Assembly: GCA_020736575.1 (NCBI GenBank)
Contig: JAGPYM010000026.1
Location: forward strand, 124,001-188,000
Length of the DNA stretch: 64,000 nt
Origin: Thelonectria olida
Lineage: Eukaryota > Ascomycota > Sordariomycetes > Hypocreales > Nectriaceae
Direction: 5' to 3'
The position numbers and the translations under genes are program-made. Of this stretch, positions 54,411 through 64,000 are shown in pieces. The notes under the pieces were generated by a model. That model was given only the letters and a program-made list of their open reading frames with translations. It was not told where the DNA came from and made no database searches. Within the stretch, counting starts at the first letter, position 1, and each line of letters opens with the position of its first letter.

Positions 54411-56472
54411 ATGAAGCGTGCCCGGTTCGACGCCGCTGCAGTGGCCCCGCCCGGTGACTCCAGCGGCCATTTGCCCAAGATTTCCAGAAAAATCCGCGCC
54501 TGTAAGTCACGACGGTTCCTGTACCCCTGACGCCATCCGTGCAGGCGAACAACTCTTCTCCAAATGAGGAACAAAGCGCTAATGCAAGGCTTACGAGGCT
54601 GCAGGCCAAGAGTGCCAGAACCGCAAGGTCAAGTGTGGCGTCGAGCCTGGCCAGACTCGATGCACGCGATGTGTCCGACTCGGCCTTGACTGCGTCGTGA
54701 ACAAGAGTCTGCAGACATTGCTCGACGGCGAAAATGAGTGGAAGGATCGTATGGAGCATCATGTTCACAGCTTGCAGACAGCCGTCGCGCAGATCCAGAG
54801 GCAGCTCAACCTCGCTCCCATCGCGCCCCTTCAGCTGTCTACGGCATGGGGAGAAACACAGGTCAGGGCGGCAGCTTCGCCTATACGGCAGTCCGACATA
54901 ACGGCCATGACCAGAGAGAACTCGCCCGAGCAAGCGACACGCGAGCTGCAAGAGCAGGACATCGTTAATGCCCCAATGGCAAGTCTTTTCGAAGTGACCA
55001 AGCTACGCAACATCCGCAGCGACCCCAGCCCCAAGTCAACGCTCGAGCAAGAATCCAACGACTTTATTACCCAAGGGAAAATCAGTCTGGAAGAGGCCGA
55101 GCAGCTATTCTCTACCTTTTGCGGAACCCTCAATGCATACTTGTGGGGTGGCATCGCCTTGGTTCACAAGACGCTGGCCGACACGCGCGCCTCGTCTACG
55201 CTATTGACGGCTGCAATCCTTGCGGTAACGGCCTTGCACGCGCAGGACGGGGGTCGGGCATTCGACAAGTGCTACCCTGTCTTTCTCGAGCTCACCAGCC
55301 AGTCAGTCTTCAAGCGCTACCACAGTCTCGACGATGTCCGCGGTCTTTGCGTCGGCGCCTTCTGGCTGTCCGACATGAGCTGGAAGCTCTCTGGTCTGGC
55401 CGTTCGCATCGCTACAGAACTGAAGTTGCATCAAGCCTGCTCCAAGGCTCTGCAGGGCGGGTCAAACGAGCAGGTGGAAAAGGCCAGGCTGTGGTACTTT
55501 TTATATGTGTGTGACCACCACTTCAGCATCGCATATGGCAGGTATATCAACTTATCTTATCCTGCATCCCAATTCCATCCTAACTGATTCAGGCCACCAA
55601 TGATTCATGAAGATGCAACTATCACAGGTCATGAGAGCTTGCTACGACTCCCCGGCATTACGCAAGCCGACCTCCGCCTCCACAGCCAAGTAGGCGTCTT
55701 CATTATCCTCAGTCGCGTCCTCCACACGTTCGGTTCCGATACGTCAAGGCTAGTGGCCAATGACGAATTCGAGGCTCTTCGGCGATACGACGCGGAGCTC
55801 GGTCGCTGGAAGGATCACTGGGAAAGCCGGCTTTCACCTGATGAGCACATATGGAACTACCCTGCCAAAGGAGTCATCCTGCACTACCTCTTTGCTCGGC
55901 TGCAGCTCTTCTCCATCTGTCTTCGCGGCCTCAGCCCTTCCGCTCAGTCTCTGATATCTGTGGAGCGGAGGAACTTTACCAACTTGGCCATCGCCAGCGC
56001 GTCCTCTGCGCTGACGCTGATTCTGCAGGATGTCGATATGCGGAAAGCCGTGATCGGGGTACCTCTGTACCTTCTAACCACTATTTCCTACGCGTGCATG
56101 TTTCTAGTCAAGGTGCGTTTGCACTGGAAACACGCTGGTTTTGCTTTGCGCGGCGAAGATGTAGTTAGTCTTGTGGAACAGATTGTCGTGCTATTAGATG
56201 AGACGCAGCCGTACGTTCGACACGTAGCCCATTATATAGGAAAGGGGCTCAACACCATCCTCCAGAAGTTGAAGGAGCGTGAGATGCAGGAAAGCCCTGC
56301 GGGTAACCAGCTGCCTGTGGTTCCCTGGGCAGAAGGCCATGGGAATAGCGGCTGGCAAGGGTCAGACTGGTCGAGTTGGGTCTTCGGCATCGATGCCATG
56401 GGGAATTTGGAAAATGTAGAGCCCGATCCGTTGTACATGTTGGACATGTTGCAGTCGCAATTACCAGAATAA
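54411..56472 (+). CDS. Zn2Cys6 fungal transcription factor
   Basis: A 635-residue regulator in three exons: 54411-54501, 54605-55541 and 55593-56472. The first intron splits the first cysteine codon. Joining at acceptor 54604 gives RACQECQNRKVKC, with the next cysteines in TRCTRCVRLGLDC, a complete Zn2Cys6 cluster. Next come a short linker and coiled-coil dimerisation segment (EHHVHSLQTAVAQIQRQL). The middle-homology region follows (about 230-420, with FCGTLNAYLWGG, LLTAAILAVTALHA, LYVCDHHFSIAYG). The gene is divergent from the dehydrogenase-kinase fusion and precedes a transporter, so it is probably the local activator. Confidence 0.88.
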
Positions 56473-56963
56473 AGGACAGCGGCTATACATGCCGTCCTCC
56501 TAAGACTTCAGCCACTCGGCGTAAATGAGAACAGACTCGTGTGTGATACTACGCTCTCAGCGACGCCACCGCGAATGAAAACCTAGACAACCACGCGTTG
56601 GGTTCCTACTGCGGCTCCGGCCTCGCACCCCATGATGGACAATCAAATGAATCGTATCACTTGTTGGCCCAAGCCTTCATCCTCCAATCGGGGCGAAGAC
56701 CGCCATGGGGCACCCCCAGGTCACTCTTCGCCCGCCACCCAGTTCTAGAGTCGTAGTGCGAATTTCCTTCCCCGCAAAGCATGGAGCGTGGAGACTGGAG
56801 AAAGTGGTTGCTCTCCCCGCAAAATCTCTTCGGTGAAACGGTTCATATGTTCGGTATCTCAATGGTATATATGTTCCAATGCCCCATTCAATCGTTGCAT
56901 CTCATCACCTCCTCCCACTCCATCTTATCTCTTCCATCATTGACCCAGTTGAACGCAGACGCC
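56473..56963. other. transporter upstream region
   Basis: About 490 bp between the regulator's stop and the transporter's start. No gene seen. The CT-rich stretch near 56905-56945 is a likely leader. Confidence 0.5.
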
Positions 56964-58529
56964 ATGGATCATAATAAGAAGGAGTCTGTCGAGTTGAAGG
57001 AGCATGGCGGTCCCGCCTACGACAACGAGTTGGCCGAGAGCCTTCGCAACTTCATTCCCAACAGCGCCGAGGAAAAGAAGCTCGTCAGAAAAATCGATCT
57101 CTTTCTGATGCCATGTCTATGGATCATGTACATTTTGAATTACGTCGACAGAACCAACATTGTACGCGTTAAGGCCTTCCCCTGACGACTTGAACTAATA
57201 CAGGTTCTGCAGGGAAATGCAAAGATTGCGGGCATGCAGACTGAGCTCAACCTCTCCGATGAGGGCTATGCTTGGGTTCTTTCCATCTTCTTCTTTGGCT
57301 ATCTCATTTGCGAGGTTCCTTCCAACATGATCCTATCCCGCAGCCGACCCTCGATTTTCCTACCAACCATCATGCTCGTCTGGGGAGCCCTCAGCGCCCT
57401 CATGTCCATCTCCAAGACCTATGGAGCGTTGCTGGGTTTCAGGTTTACACTTGGGTGTATTGAATCAGGTTTTTTCCCAGGCGTGTTGTATCTCTTGAGT
57501 TGTTGGTATACTCGAGCCGAATTGGGTATGTTTCGTTGCCCCCGTGGTTCAAGCTCTCAGAGTTGAGGTGAGACTAATTAATTTCGACAACCAGGAAAAC
57601 GCTTTGCCATCTTCTACACGGCCGCAGTCATGTCCGGTGCGTTTGGCGGTCTTCTCGCTGGCGCAATCACCTCGAACCTGCACGATGTCCATGGAATCAC
57701 CGGCTGGCGTTGGCTCTTCATCGTCGAGGGCGTTGCCACATGCGGTGTTGCCATCGGCGCCTACTTCGTTCTTCTCGATTACCCTGAGACATCGATGCGT
57801 CTTAGCCCGGCCGAACGACAGCTAGCCAAGATCCGGATCATACACGACGGACTCTCCGTGACTGGCAACACTCATGCCCAACGACGACTCAGCCACCGAG
57901 AGGCCTTCATTGCTGCTGTCGCCGACCCACGCACGTATTTGTTTATTGTGCTGTTAATGCTGGATCTCGGGGCCGGAACTATCAGCTACTTCATTCCCAC
58001 CATCACAGTCTCGTTGGGCTACGACACAGTCAAGGCACAGTACATGACTGTCCCCATCTACGCCGTGGCTTCAGTCTGTCTCAACATTGTCGCCTGGTCC
58101 TCGGACCGTCTTGGTGAGCGACGATGGCACATTGCAGGCGCACTGGGCGTTGGATTCGCGTGTGCCGTCGTGTGTGCCGCTGTCAAGACCGCTGTGGTGC
58201 GCTATGTCATGATCTGTTTCGTCGCAGCTGGCATCTGGTCCGCACTGCCGCTGATTCTGTCGTGGACGAGCGGTGTCATCAGCCTGCCCCCGGAGAAGCG
58301 AGCCATTGTGCTTGCCCTAGTTAACGCGTTTGGCAACTTCTCGAGCGTGTATGGGAGCAGAATCTGGAAGACCACGGATGCACCCGGCTACCCCATTGGC
58401 TTTGGTGTGACTGCTGGCTTTCTGGGTGCGGGCATGATATTGGCTGTTCTCATTCCTGTCGTGTGCCGAATGGTGGACTGGAAGGGAACCAAGGCTGAAC
58501 GGGAGTTGACTCAGGCCGAGGAGGACTAA
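56964..58529 (+). CDS. MFS transporter, anion:cation symporter (allantoate permease-like) family
   Basis: A plasma-membrane transporter of 481 residues from three exons: 56964-57161, 57213-57525 and 57595-58529. The first helix (FLMPCLWIMYILNYVDRTNI) is joined to GNAKIAGMQ exactly as in this family. YAWVLSIFFFGYLICEVPSN and GFRFTLGCIESGFFPG are the typical helix 2 and 4 signatures. About twelve hydrophobic helices can be counted with a central loop (LSHREAFIAAV). Members carry organic anions such as allantoate, carboxylates and sugar acids. Next to the threonate/erythronate-type fusion enzyme and its regulator, sugar-acid import is the best guess. Confidence 0.88.
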
Positions 58530-59180
58530 GGAATTTTGTGTTGAACGAGGGTGAATTGAAAGCTCTTTTAAAGAGAGATCTTTGTACTAGGTCTAGTCCT
58601 TTGACAATAGTAGAGCTGATAACCTATCGCGTGATTGTTGAAATGTCGGAAGTTTTTAAAATGTCTATACGGATCACATGATGTTGCAGTATGGGCAAGT
58701 ACGAGCTCATTTTTCATAGTGAAAAAAATCGTGCTGTATACAAGTTGCAATGCGTGTTTGATTATTAATAATTAATAGTTAATTCTAGTTGGTTCATGGT
58801 CGTCATTCATGATATACCTATATTGTGTTGCAGAATTTGAGAAGTGAATAGGTGTAGGGTATCATGGACTTTTTTCGTCGGTGTCGTCAGTTTATCCAAA
58901 GACCTTGATCGTTATAAGTGCAAGCAATTGAGCTTCTTCTGGTTTCAATGGAAGCTGACAGCTCGTGCCGAATGCTTCTACGCTGTTTCGCGCATCATAC
59001 CAAGATGACACTTCGGCTGCGTGATATGCCAAACAGGAAACGTGAATCGAAACCTGGCTTGACACTTTGACAATGCCGCAACGCTTCCGCAAGATCGGCT
59101 GATCAGGTGTGTGGTTGCATTGAAACAGAACAAACTCAGTACACACCATGGCCGCGACAAAACGTGGCGCGCATCACATC
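58530..59180. other. intergenic, tail-to-tail
   Basis: About 650 bp, AT-rich near 58740-58800. No gene seen. Confidence 0.5.
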
Positions 59181-60037
59181 TCATGGCGCAGGCTTGCGAT
59201 GCCCGTCGCTCTCCCAGCCCGCTTTAACCAGCCAAAACATGGCCATTAACGGCGTCGTTAGCAACCCAAGCAGTCCGCCGAGGACCAGCTTGAAGACTTG
59301 CGGCGTCCAGCGATCCCCATAAGCATAATCTCCCCCAGAGCGCGTGCCAAAAGCGGTCAATATGCCTACACCCGCCGGCCAGAGCAGGAAGAAGCCGACA
59401 ATGGCGAGCAAAAAGCCTCGAAGCGCCTGCTGGAATAGCGACGCAAGGATTGACACGCGTGGGGCGGCCTCGTTGCTGGCGGCCGGCAGGCCCAAGGGTG
59501 GGAGGAAAAACAGCTTCCTTTGCCAAGAAGCCGACGGCTCAGGGATGAAGCCGATGGGCTGCACGGAGCGACGCGACAAGTCATACGTGACCAGGCCCTT
59601 TTCGACGAACCAGGTGAGGATGCATTGGATAATAATGGTGACGGCTGCATCGCCGGCGAGGGTATTGGGGAGTTGAAAGAGACGAATTGGATGCTTGACC
59701 GTGTCTTGAGTTGTGTACATGACTATCATCGTTAGGCGATGGACAGCCTGGAACTGGCTGAGAACTCACCGTAAGCGAGGGCAAAGTTGACGCCACCCGA
59801 TAGAATCATGCCGCCTATGCCGTCGAGGACAAAGATGTAGAATAGCTGATGATATGTGAAGCTGCGGCTTGCATCTAGGCGCATCGACAATGTCTTCCCT
59901 TCTGTGTCGTCGCCACGGTCTTTCACAACTCTCTTCTTACTCCCGCTCACTGCCCAAGGCGTTTCCAGCGGCATTGACAGGGATCTCAACCCCTTGTTCC
60001 AGGTCTGCAGGCGAGGCCCCCGCCCTTGTTGTCTCAT
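59181..60037 (-). CDS. DUF2456-family membrane protein
   Basis: A two-exon gene (60037-59770 and 59722-59181) giving 269 residues. Hydrophobic helices: LFYIFVLDGIGGMILSGGVN, TLAGDAAVTIIIQCILTWFV, FLLAIVGFFLLWPAGVGIL and LVLGGLLGLLTTPLMAMFWL. The segment VMYTTQDTVKHPIRLFQLPN spanning the intron is the best conserved part of the fungal DUF2456 (yeast YDL218W-like) family. The role is unknown. The start choice is uncertain; I took the ATG at 60037, which leaves a basic N-terminal tail of about 50 residues. Confidence 0.75.
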
Positions 60038-60737
60038 GTGCCGCCACGGTCATGACGATGCAGTCCACTTTGCTGTTTCACGGCGATTGGAGGATTGTTG
60101 AGAGATTGATTGAAGCGAGGAGGAAAACGGACAAACAGACGAGAGAGACAAGATGAATTTGTTTGTTTGTTTCTTTGCTTGGCGTTCATTCGAAATCACT
60201 GTTAGCGAAATGGGTACCAAGATCCTCTAAATAGGGGGGCAAAACCGCGAAATTACGTTGGGAAACCTCAACCATTGTCTAGGAATACAGCGCTTGACTT
60301 GAGGAAAAACAGTTCACGAGTACGAATACTGAAGACGCGACTCTTGATTGTTGAGCTCATCCATCACCATATGGCTATAGTGGGTGGTCATGCTCGACAT
60401 CTGAGTCAATTCGCCCTCGTGCCGATGGGCTCACCTGTTTTCCACGTCACAACACGCCATCTTGTGATCTTGGTAGTTAGATGCCGAATTGTTGAGAAGC
60501 GAGATCTGGAAAGAATCAGTCAGTGCTTTCATAAGCGACTACTCAATTCATTTTCATTCTCACCGTCTTTCATCATGTCGATATTGTTCGCCTGGTACAA
60601 GTCACATTTCGGCTCCGGCAGTGTCAACAACATTTCTTTTCCTCTCAAGATGCGTCGACCAATCCCGAGTGGTGACAATGAGTTTCTATGTTACAACAGA
60701 CTGCCTGACTACCTACGACTACGACAATTAGCCCTCC

Positions 60738-61016
60738 ATGCCCACTCTACTTGGCCATCTCCCCCTCTCTCTCCCGTCTCAGAGAAATTGTCCACCTCAG
60801 CCATCTCAAACACAAGGTCGCAGAGACGGTGGAACCGCCCTACAACTGTCCAGCGGAAAAATAGCCCCGGACGCCATGTCAGGCACCGCATCCATCCCGC
60901 CACCGAAATCCTCCCTCGAACCGCCCGCCGTGGCCTCCTCCCAGGGCTTAGTCCAGGGCACGACCCCGCTGAAGGTCCGGGGGAGAGTCACCCCTGTAGC
61001 GAAGGCCCCTGCTTAA
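60738..61016 (+). CDS. doubtful small ORF, hypothetical
   Basis: A 92-codon ORF whose composition (Pro, Ser, Ala; PPPKSSLEPPAVASSQG, then TPLKVRGRVTPVAKAPA) looks more like coding sequence than the frames around it. It has no motif, and no splice site joining it to another exon was found. Confidence 0.2.
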   Translation: MPTLLGHLPLSLPSQRNCPPQPSQTQGRRDGGTALQLSSGKIAPDAMSGTASIPPPKSSLEPPAVASSQGLVQGTTPLKVRGRVTPVAKAPA

Positions 61017-61827
61017 CCGAGGGCGCTACGGTCTCTTGGGTGAAGCCATTCCCAGTTCATCTCCATCTCCCTGCGTTGATCCATCTTGTTCTTCTTTTTC
61101 GATTAATGTGGCCCCTGCCCGTTGCAAGTTTCTCTGGGTTTCAGGTGCACCGACTTTCTGGACCAAAGAACGAGAATGACTGACAGCTTACAGATCGATC
61201 CCCTGGGTTAGCGACAACATGGGATGAATTCGCGTAGAGCATCGAGCCTCGCTTCATGTTCTACCTTGCTACGGAGTAGACTCACCAACTGGTTTGACTC
61301 GGGACCTGCATGCTTGGCCTTTTCAATATATTCCAAGATATAGAACCTTGATTTTCCTGATTCCATGGCTATGCACAGGCGATGAAATGCCCATTAAAAA
61401 GCGACATAGTACTCCATTCCCAAGGCCCCGATATAGTACCCTGGATCATATTAACATGCGTATTCCTCCTCACTCTGCCATGCCATCACCAAGCCAAGCC
61501 TTGGCCCTTTCATGAAAGGACCCAACACATCCGTAAACCCTGCCTCAGCCCCTCTTCTTGAATTATTCCGATCAATCTCTTAGACAACAGCTCCCGGCTC
61601 GTCTACCCCTGGGCCCCAGCTCTTCAGGACCCATCACCGTGGATGCTGAAACAACACATCACGACGGGCCCTATTCCCCCTCATGGTATCTCCTCCCGAA
61701 CCGCCCATGAGCCATGCCTCCGGGTCCATCCCAAGTGGGGGATGGCCGTCCGGTCTTGATGAGGCTCTCCCGTCTACGTCGTTTAGATGACAGTGGAGTA
61801 GGCCAGGGTAATGTCTAGAGAAATCTG

Positions 61828-61836
61828 TATATAAAA
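61828..61836 (+). promoter_or_regulatory. TATA box of the AA9 gene
   Basis: TATATAAAA about 240 bp before the ATG at 62078. It is followed by a pyrimidine-rich leader full of TCACTCAC repeats (62030-62060), which is typical for highly expressed secreted enzymes. Confidence 0.55.
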
Positions 61837-62077
61837 CCATGCCACCCATCTCTCTTTGACTGCTCTTCTTCTTCTCTTCAGGTTCATCCCAAACAGCTTT
61901 CAGTTCCATTCCCTTGCCCTCTACGAGGTTTTGCATTCTTTCATTCTCTTCATTGATTGAAGTTGATTTCATTCTCTCAAACCGCTAGTCGGATCCGTTC
62001 ATTCATTCACACACAGTTTTTACCTGTTCAAACCGTTTCTTCTCACTCACTCACTCACAACAACTTCATTCATAAAG

Positions 62078-63218
62078 ATGCCTTCCACCAAGACCTTCCT
62101 CTCCGTCCTGGCCGGTGCCGCCTCCGTCGCCGCCCACGGCCACGTTGAGAACATTGTCATCAATGGGTAAGCCATACCGCCTTAACCTACTCACTCATTG
62201 ATGGAATTAACGTTAACCAACGCCCAGAAAATACTTCGCCGGATACGACATCAACACCGCTCCCTACCAGAGCGACCCTCCTGTCGTCGTCGGCTGGGCC
62301 ACCGATGCCACCGACAACGGCTTCGTCGCCCCTGACGCCTACGGCACATCCGACATCATCTGCCACAAGAACGCGGAGAACGCCAAGGGTCACGCCGAGG
62401 TTGCCGCTGGCGACAAGATCTTCCTCCAATGGTCCGCCTGGCCCGAATCCCACAAGGGCCCCGTCATCGACTACCTCGCTTCCTGCGGTGACTCTGGCTG
62501 CGAGTCCGTCGATAAGACGTCGCTCGAGTTCTTCAAGATTGGCGAGAAGGGTCTCATTGACGGCTCCTCCGCCCCTGGCCAGTACGCCGCCGACGAGCTC
62601 ATCGAGAACAGCAACGGTTGGATGGTCCAGATTCCCGAGGACCTTGCCAGTGGGACGTATGTGCTGCGACACGAAATCATTGCTTTGCACAGTGGTGGCA
62701 ACGCCGACGGTGCTCAGAACTATCCCCAGTGCTTCAACCTTAAGGTCACTGGTTCCGGCAGCAAGGTTCCCGACGGAACTCTTGGAACTTCGCTGTACAA
62801 GGAGGATGACGCAGGTATCCTGTTCAACATCTACACTACCCTGTCCACCTACCCTATCCCTGGCCCTACCCTGATTGCCGGTGCCTCGACCATCTCGCAG
62901 GCCACCTCTGCCATCACAGCCACCGGAACTGCCACCGAGGGCACCGGCGTTGCGACTGGCGGCTCCGCAGCTACCACGGCTGCTGGATCTGCTGTTGAGA
63001 CCTCTGCTGCCGCCGTTACCTCCGCTGCCGCTGCCTCCAGCAACGCCGCCGTCTCTTCCCAGGCTGCCGCTGTGACCGAGTCGGCTGCTCCCATCGTCGT
63101 GGCCTCGTCCACCACTGCCGCCGCTGCTGCCACTAGCACTTCGACCACTGGCCGCTGCAGCTCTCGCCGCAAGACCAAGCGCAGCCACAAGCGCAGCTTC
63201 ACCCCCAACCAGTTCTAA
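62078..63218 (+). CDS. AA9 lytic polysaccharide monooxygenase
   Basis: A copper enzyme that oxidatively cleaves cellulose or related glucans outside the cell. Exons 62078-62166 and 62228-63218 give 359 residues. A 19-residue signal peptide leaves His20 (in [10 protein letters not shown]) as the mature N-terminus, the first ligand of the histidine brace. The second His is in [12 protein letters not shown], and QNYPQCFNL carries the axial Tyr. [10 protein letters not shown] and [12 protein letters not shown] are family-typical. There is no CBM1; the catalytic domain ends near residue 250. A roughly 100-residue Ala/Ser/Thr-rich tail (probably O-glycosylated) follows, ending in a strongly basic segment ([12 protein letters not shown]). 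Confidence 0.93.
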
Positions 63219-63867
63219 GTGTCTTGGTTGAGAAGGACGTTGGAGAAAAGGAAGGAAAATTAGAAGGGACTGCCTCAGATGAGTGCTGAAGAAACACGTA
63301 GAGCGTGTGGCTTTTATTGTAAGAATAGCCTTCCTTGTGGCAAGGGAGTGGTTCTTGGAACCTTTTAGCTGTATATATGTCCTCGCCTTCTTTTGAAAAT
63401 ATATGAAGATATCCTTTCACTCCTTTTCTGTACACGTGGCTTCACTTCGGGGCCGCTGGTGTGAATACTTGGTTGTGTTTAATTGCGTGCTTAATATGGA
63501 GAGTGAGGGTATGCGAGACAAATTGCCTTTCATATCTTCAATGCCAGGGAATCACTAGGTTGTTATAGAAAGCGGGAAGAAAAGGGTGTGTTTCCCTCCG
63601 CTTATGTGTGACTCCTGTAAACCCCACGAGTAATGTCGACCTATTTACGCTGTGAACACTTGGCGGTCAGGATCAATTGCTGGACAATAGTCATTAGTGT
63701 TATTATCCCAGGGCGAATATTGGCAAGAAGCTTTTCTAGATGAATTCATTTTGATTGAACCTGGCATAAACATTAAAGATTAATTTTGTACAAAGAAGAA
63801 ATTAAAACAGTATGCGGCTTTATTGCTCATTCCCCAACATGCAAATTGAAACGCTTCTTCCAGTGCG
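63219..63867. other. intergenic
   Basis: About 650 bp after the AA9 gene. No gene seen, AT-rich from 63700 to 63840. Confidence 0.45.
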
Positions 63868-64000
63868 TTTAGCTTGAGATCTGTTCCATGGTTAGCTACC
63901 TGTGTACTCCTCACACATCTCACCCGGCTTCAACATACCTCAATGATGGCAGGGCCAGCAGCCGTCGTGTCGTCACTGACGGCGTCGGCACAGCTGGTAA
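63868..64000 (-). CDS. possible 3' end of a gene (partial)
   Basis: On the minus strand an open frame enters from the right edge and reads TSCADAVSDDTTAAGPAIIE. It meets a good donor (GTATGT, exon end 63939), and after an intron ending at CAG (63880) finishes with ISS and TAA at 63868-63870. Only about 24 residues are visible, so the product cannot be named. It could be a chance frame. Confidence 0.35.

Larger units (their letters stand above)
60038..62077. other. intergenic, LPMO upstream region
   Basis: About 2 kb between divergent genes. It contains the doubtful ORF at 60738-61016 and, near 61.6-61.9 kb, the promoter of the AA9 gene with candidate CreA sites (SYGGRG: GTGGGG at 61735-61740 and CTGGGG on the minus strand at about 61614-61619). 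Confidence 0.45.

Noticed and set aside
60275..61183. 302-codon plus-strand ORF
   Set aside because: No motif, and its composition changes along its length; nothing links it to a gene. Only the shorter frame at 60738-61016 was kept as doubtful.
62187..63188. 333-codon minus-strand Gly/Ser-rich ORF
   Set aside because: Antisense of the AA9 gene; a by-product of its GC-rich codon use and Ala/Ser/Thr tail.
1..64000. tRNA, rRNA and CRISPR features
   Set aside because: Reading for the conserved tRNA T-loop, rRNA-like segments and regular spaced repeats gave nothing convincing.

Overview
The window comes from a filamentous ascomycete (Pezizomycotina, probably a Sordariomycete). It has compact genes with 45-90 nt GT-AG introns, HET-domain genes, a pisatin-demethylase-type P450, an AA9 polysaccharide monooxygenase, fungal-only domains (DUF6594, DUF2456, But2-like) and a Fot1/pogo-class DNA transposon. 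All coding assignments come from reading frames, splice sites and motifs; no database search was possible. I saw no tRNA, rRNA or CRISPR array.

Layout. 1-1116: 3' part of an MFS transporter. 2157-3999: P450 (minus). 5364-7055: ankyrin/ZZ-finger protein (minus). 8338-10197: apparently intact Fot1/pogo-type transposon with perfect 49-bp inverted repeats and a TA duplication. 10322-12801: unusual protein with two retropepsin-like domains, a charged helix and C2H2 fingers (minus); its upstream region holds a duplicated 96-bp block. 13342-14377: DUF6594 membrane protein. 15453-17293: alpha/beta hydrolase pseudogene with two in-frame stops and a frameshift. 18819-20387: formamidase (minus) with clustered GATA sites upstream, divergent from a MET2-like alpha/beta hydrolase (21461-22606). 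23241-24733: secreted, probably GPI-anchored cysteine-rich repeat protein. 26771-27615: SnoaL-like pathogen-related protein homologue. 30003-30464 and 31399-32022: two small proteins with MCL starts and Gly/Ser/His-rich tails. 32279-33693: secreted Ayg1/FrsA-like hydrolase. 35038-36825: coiled-coil protein whose frame continues past its stop. 37347-38619: aldo-keto reductase. 39662-40648: SDR. 40749-42530: secreted S28 peptidase. 43283-44002: alpha-acetolactate decarboxylase. 44553-49930: two HET-domain genes on opposite strands around a small secreted But2-like protein.

50341-58529 is the most coherent functional unit. A 1136-residue fusion of two 3-hydroxyisobutyrate-dehydrogenase-type domains and a DUF1537 acid-sugar kinase is divergent from a Zn2Cys6 regulator, which is followed by an anion:cation-symporter-family MFS transporter. 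I infer an inducible uptake and catabolism cluster for a four-carbon sugar acid such as threonate or erythronate.

59181-60037 is a DUF2456 membrane protein, 62078-63218 an AA9 LPMO with a TATA box and candidate CreA sites upstream, and the right edge holds what may be the 3' end of a minus-strand gene. Long intergenic tracts (about 1 to 2.4 kb) near 1.1, 4, 7, 24.7, 27.6, 33.7 and 60 kb show no gene I can support.
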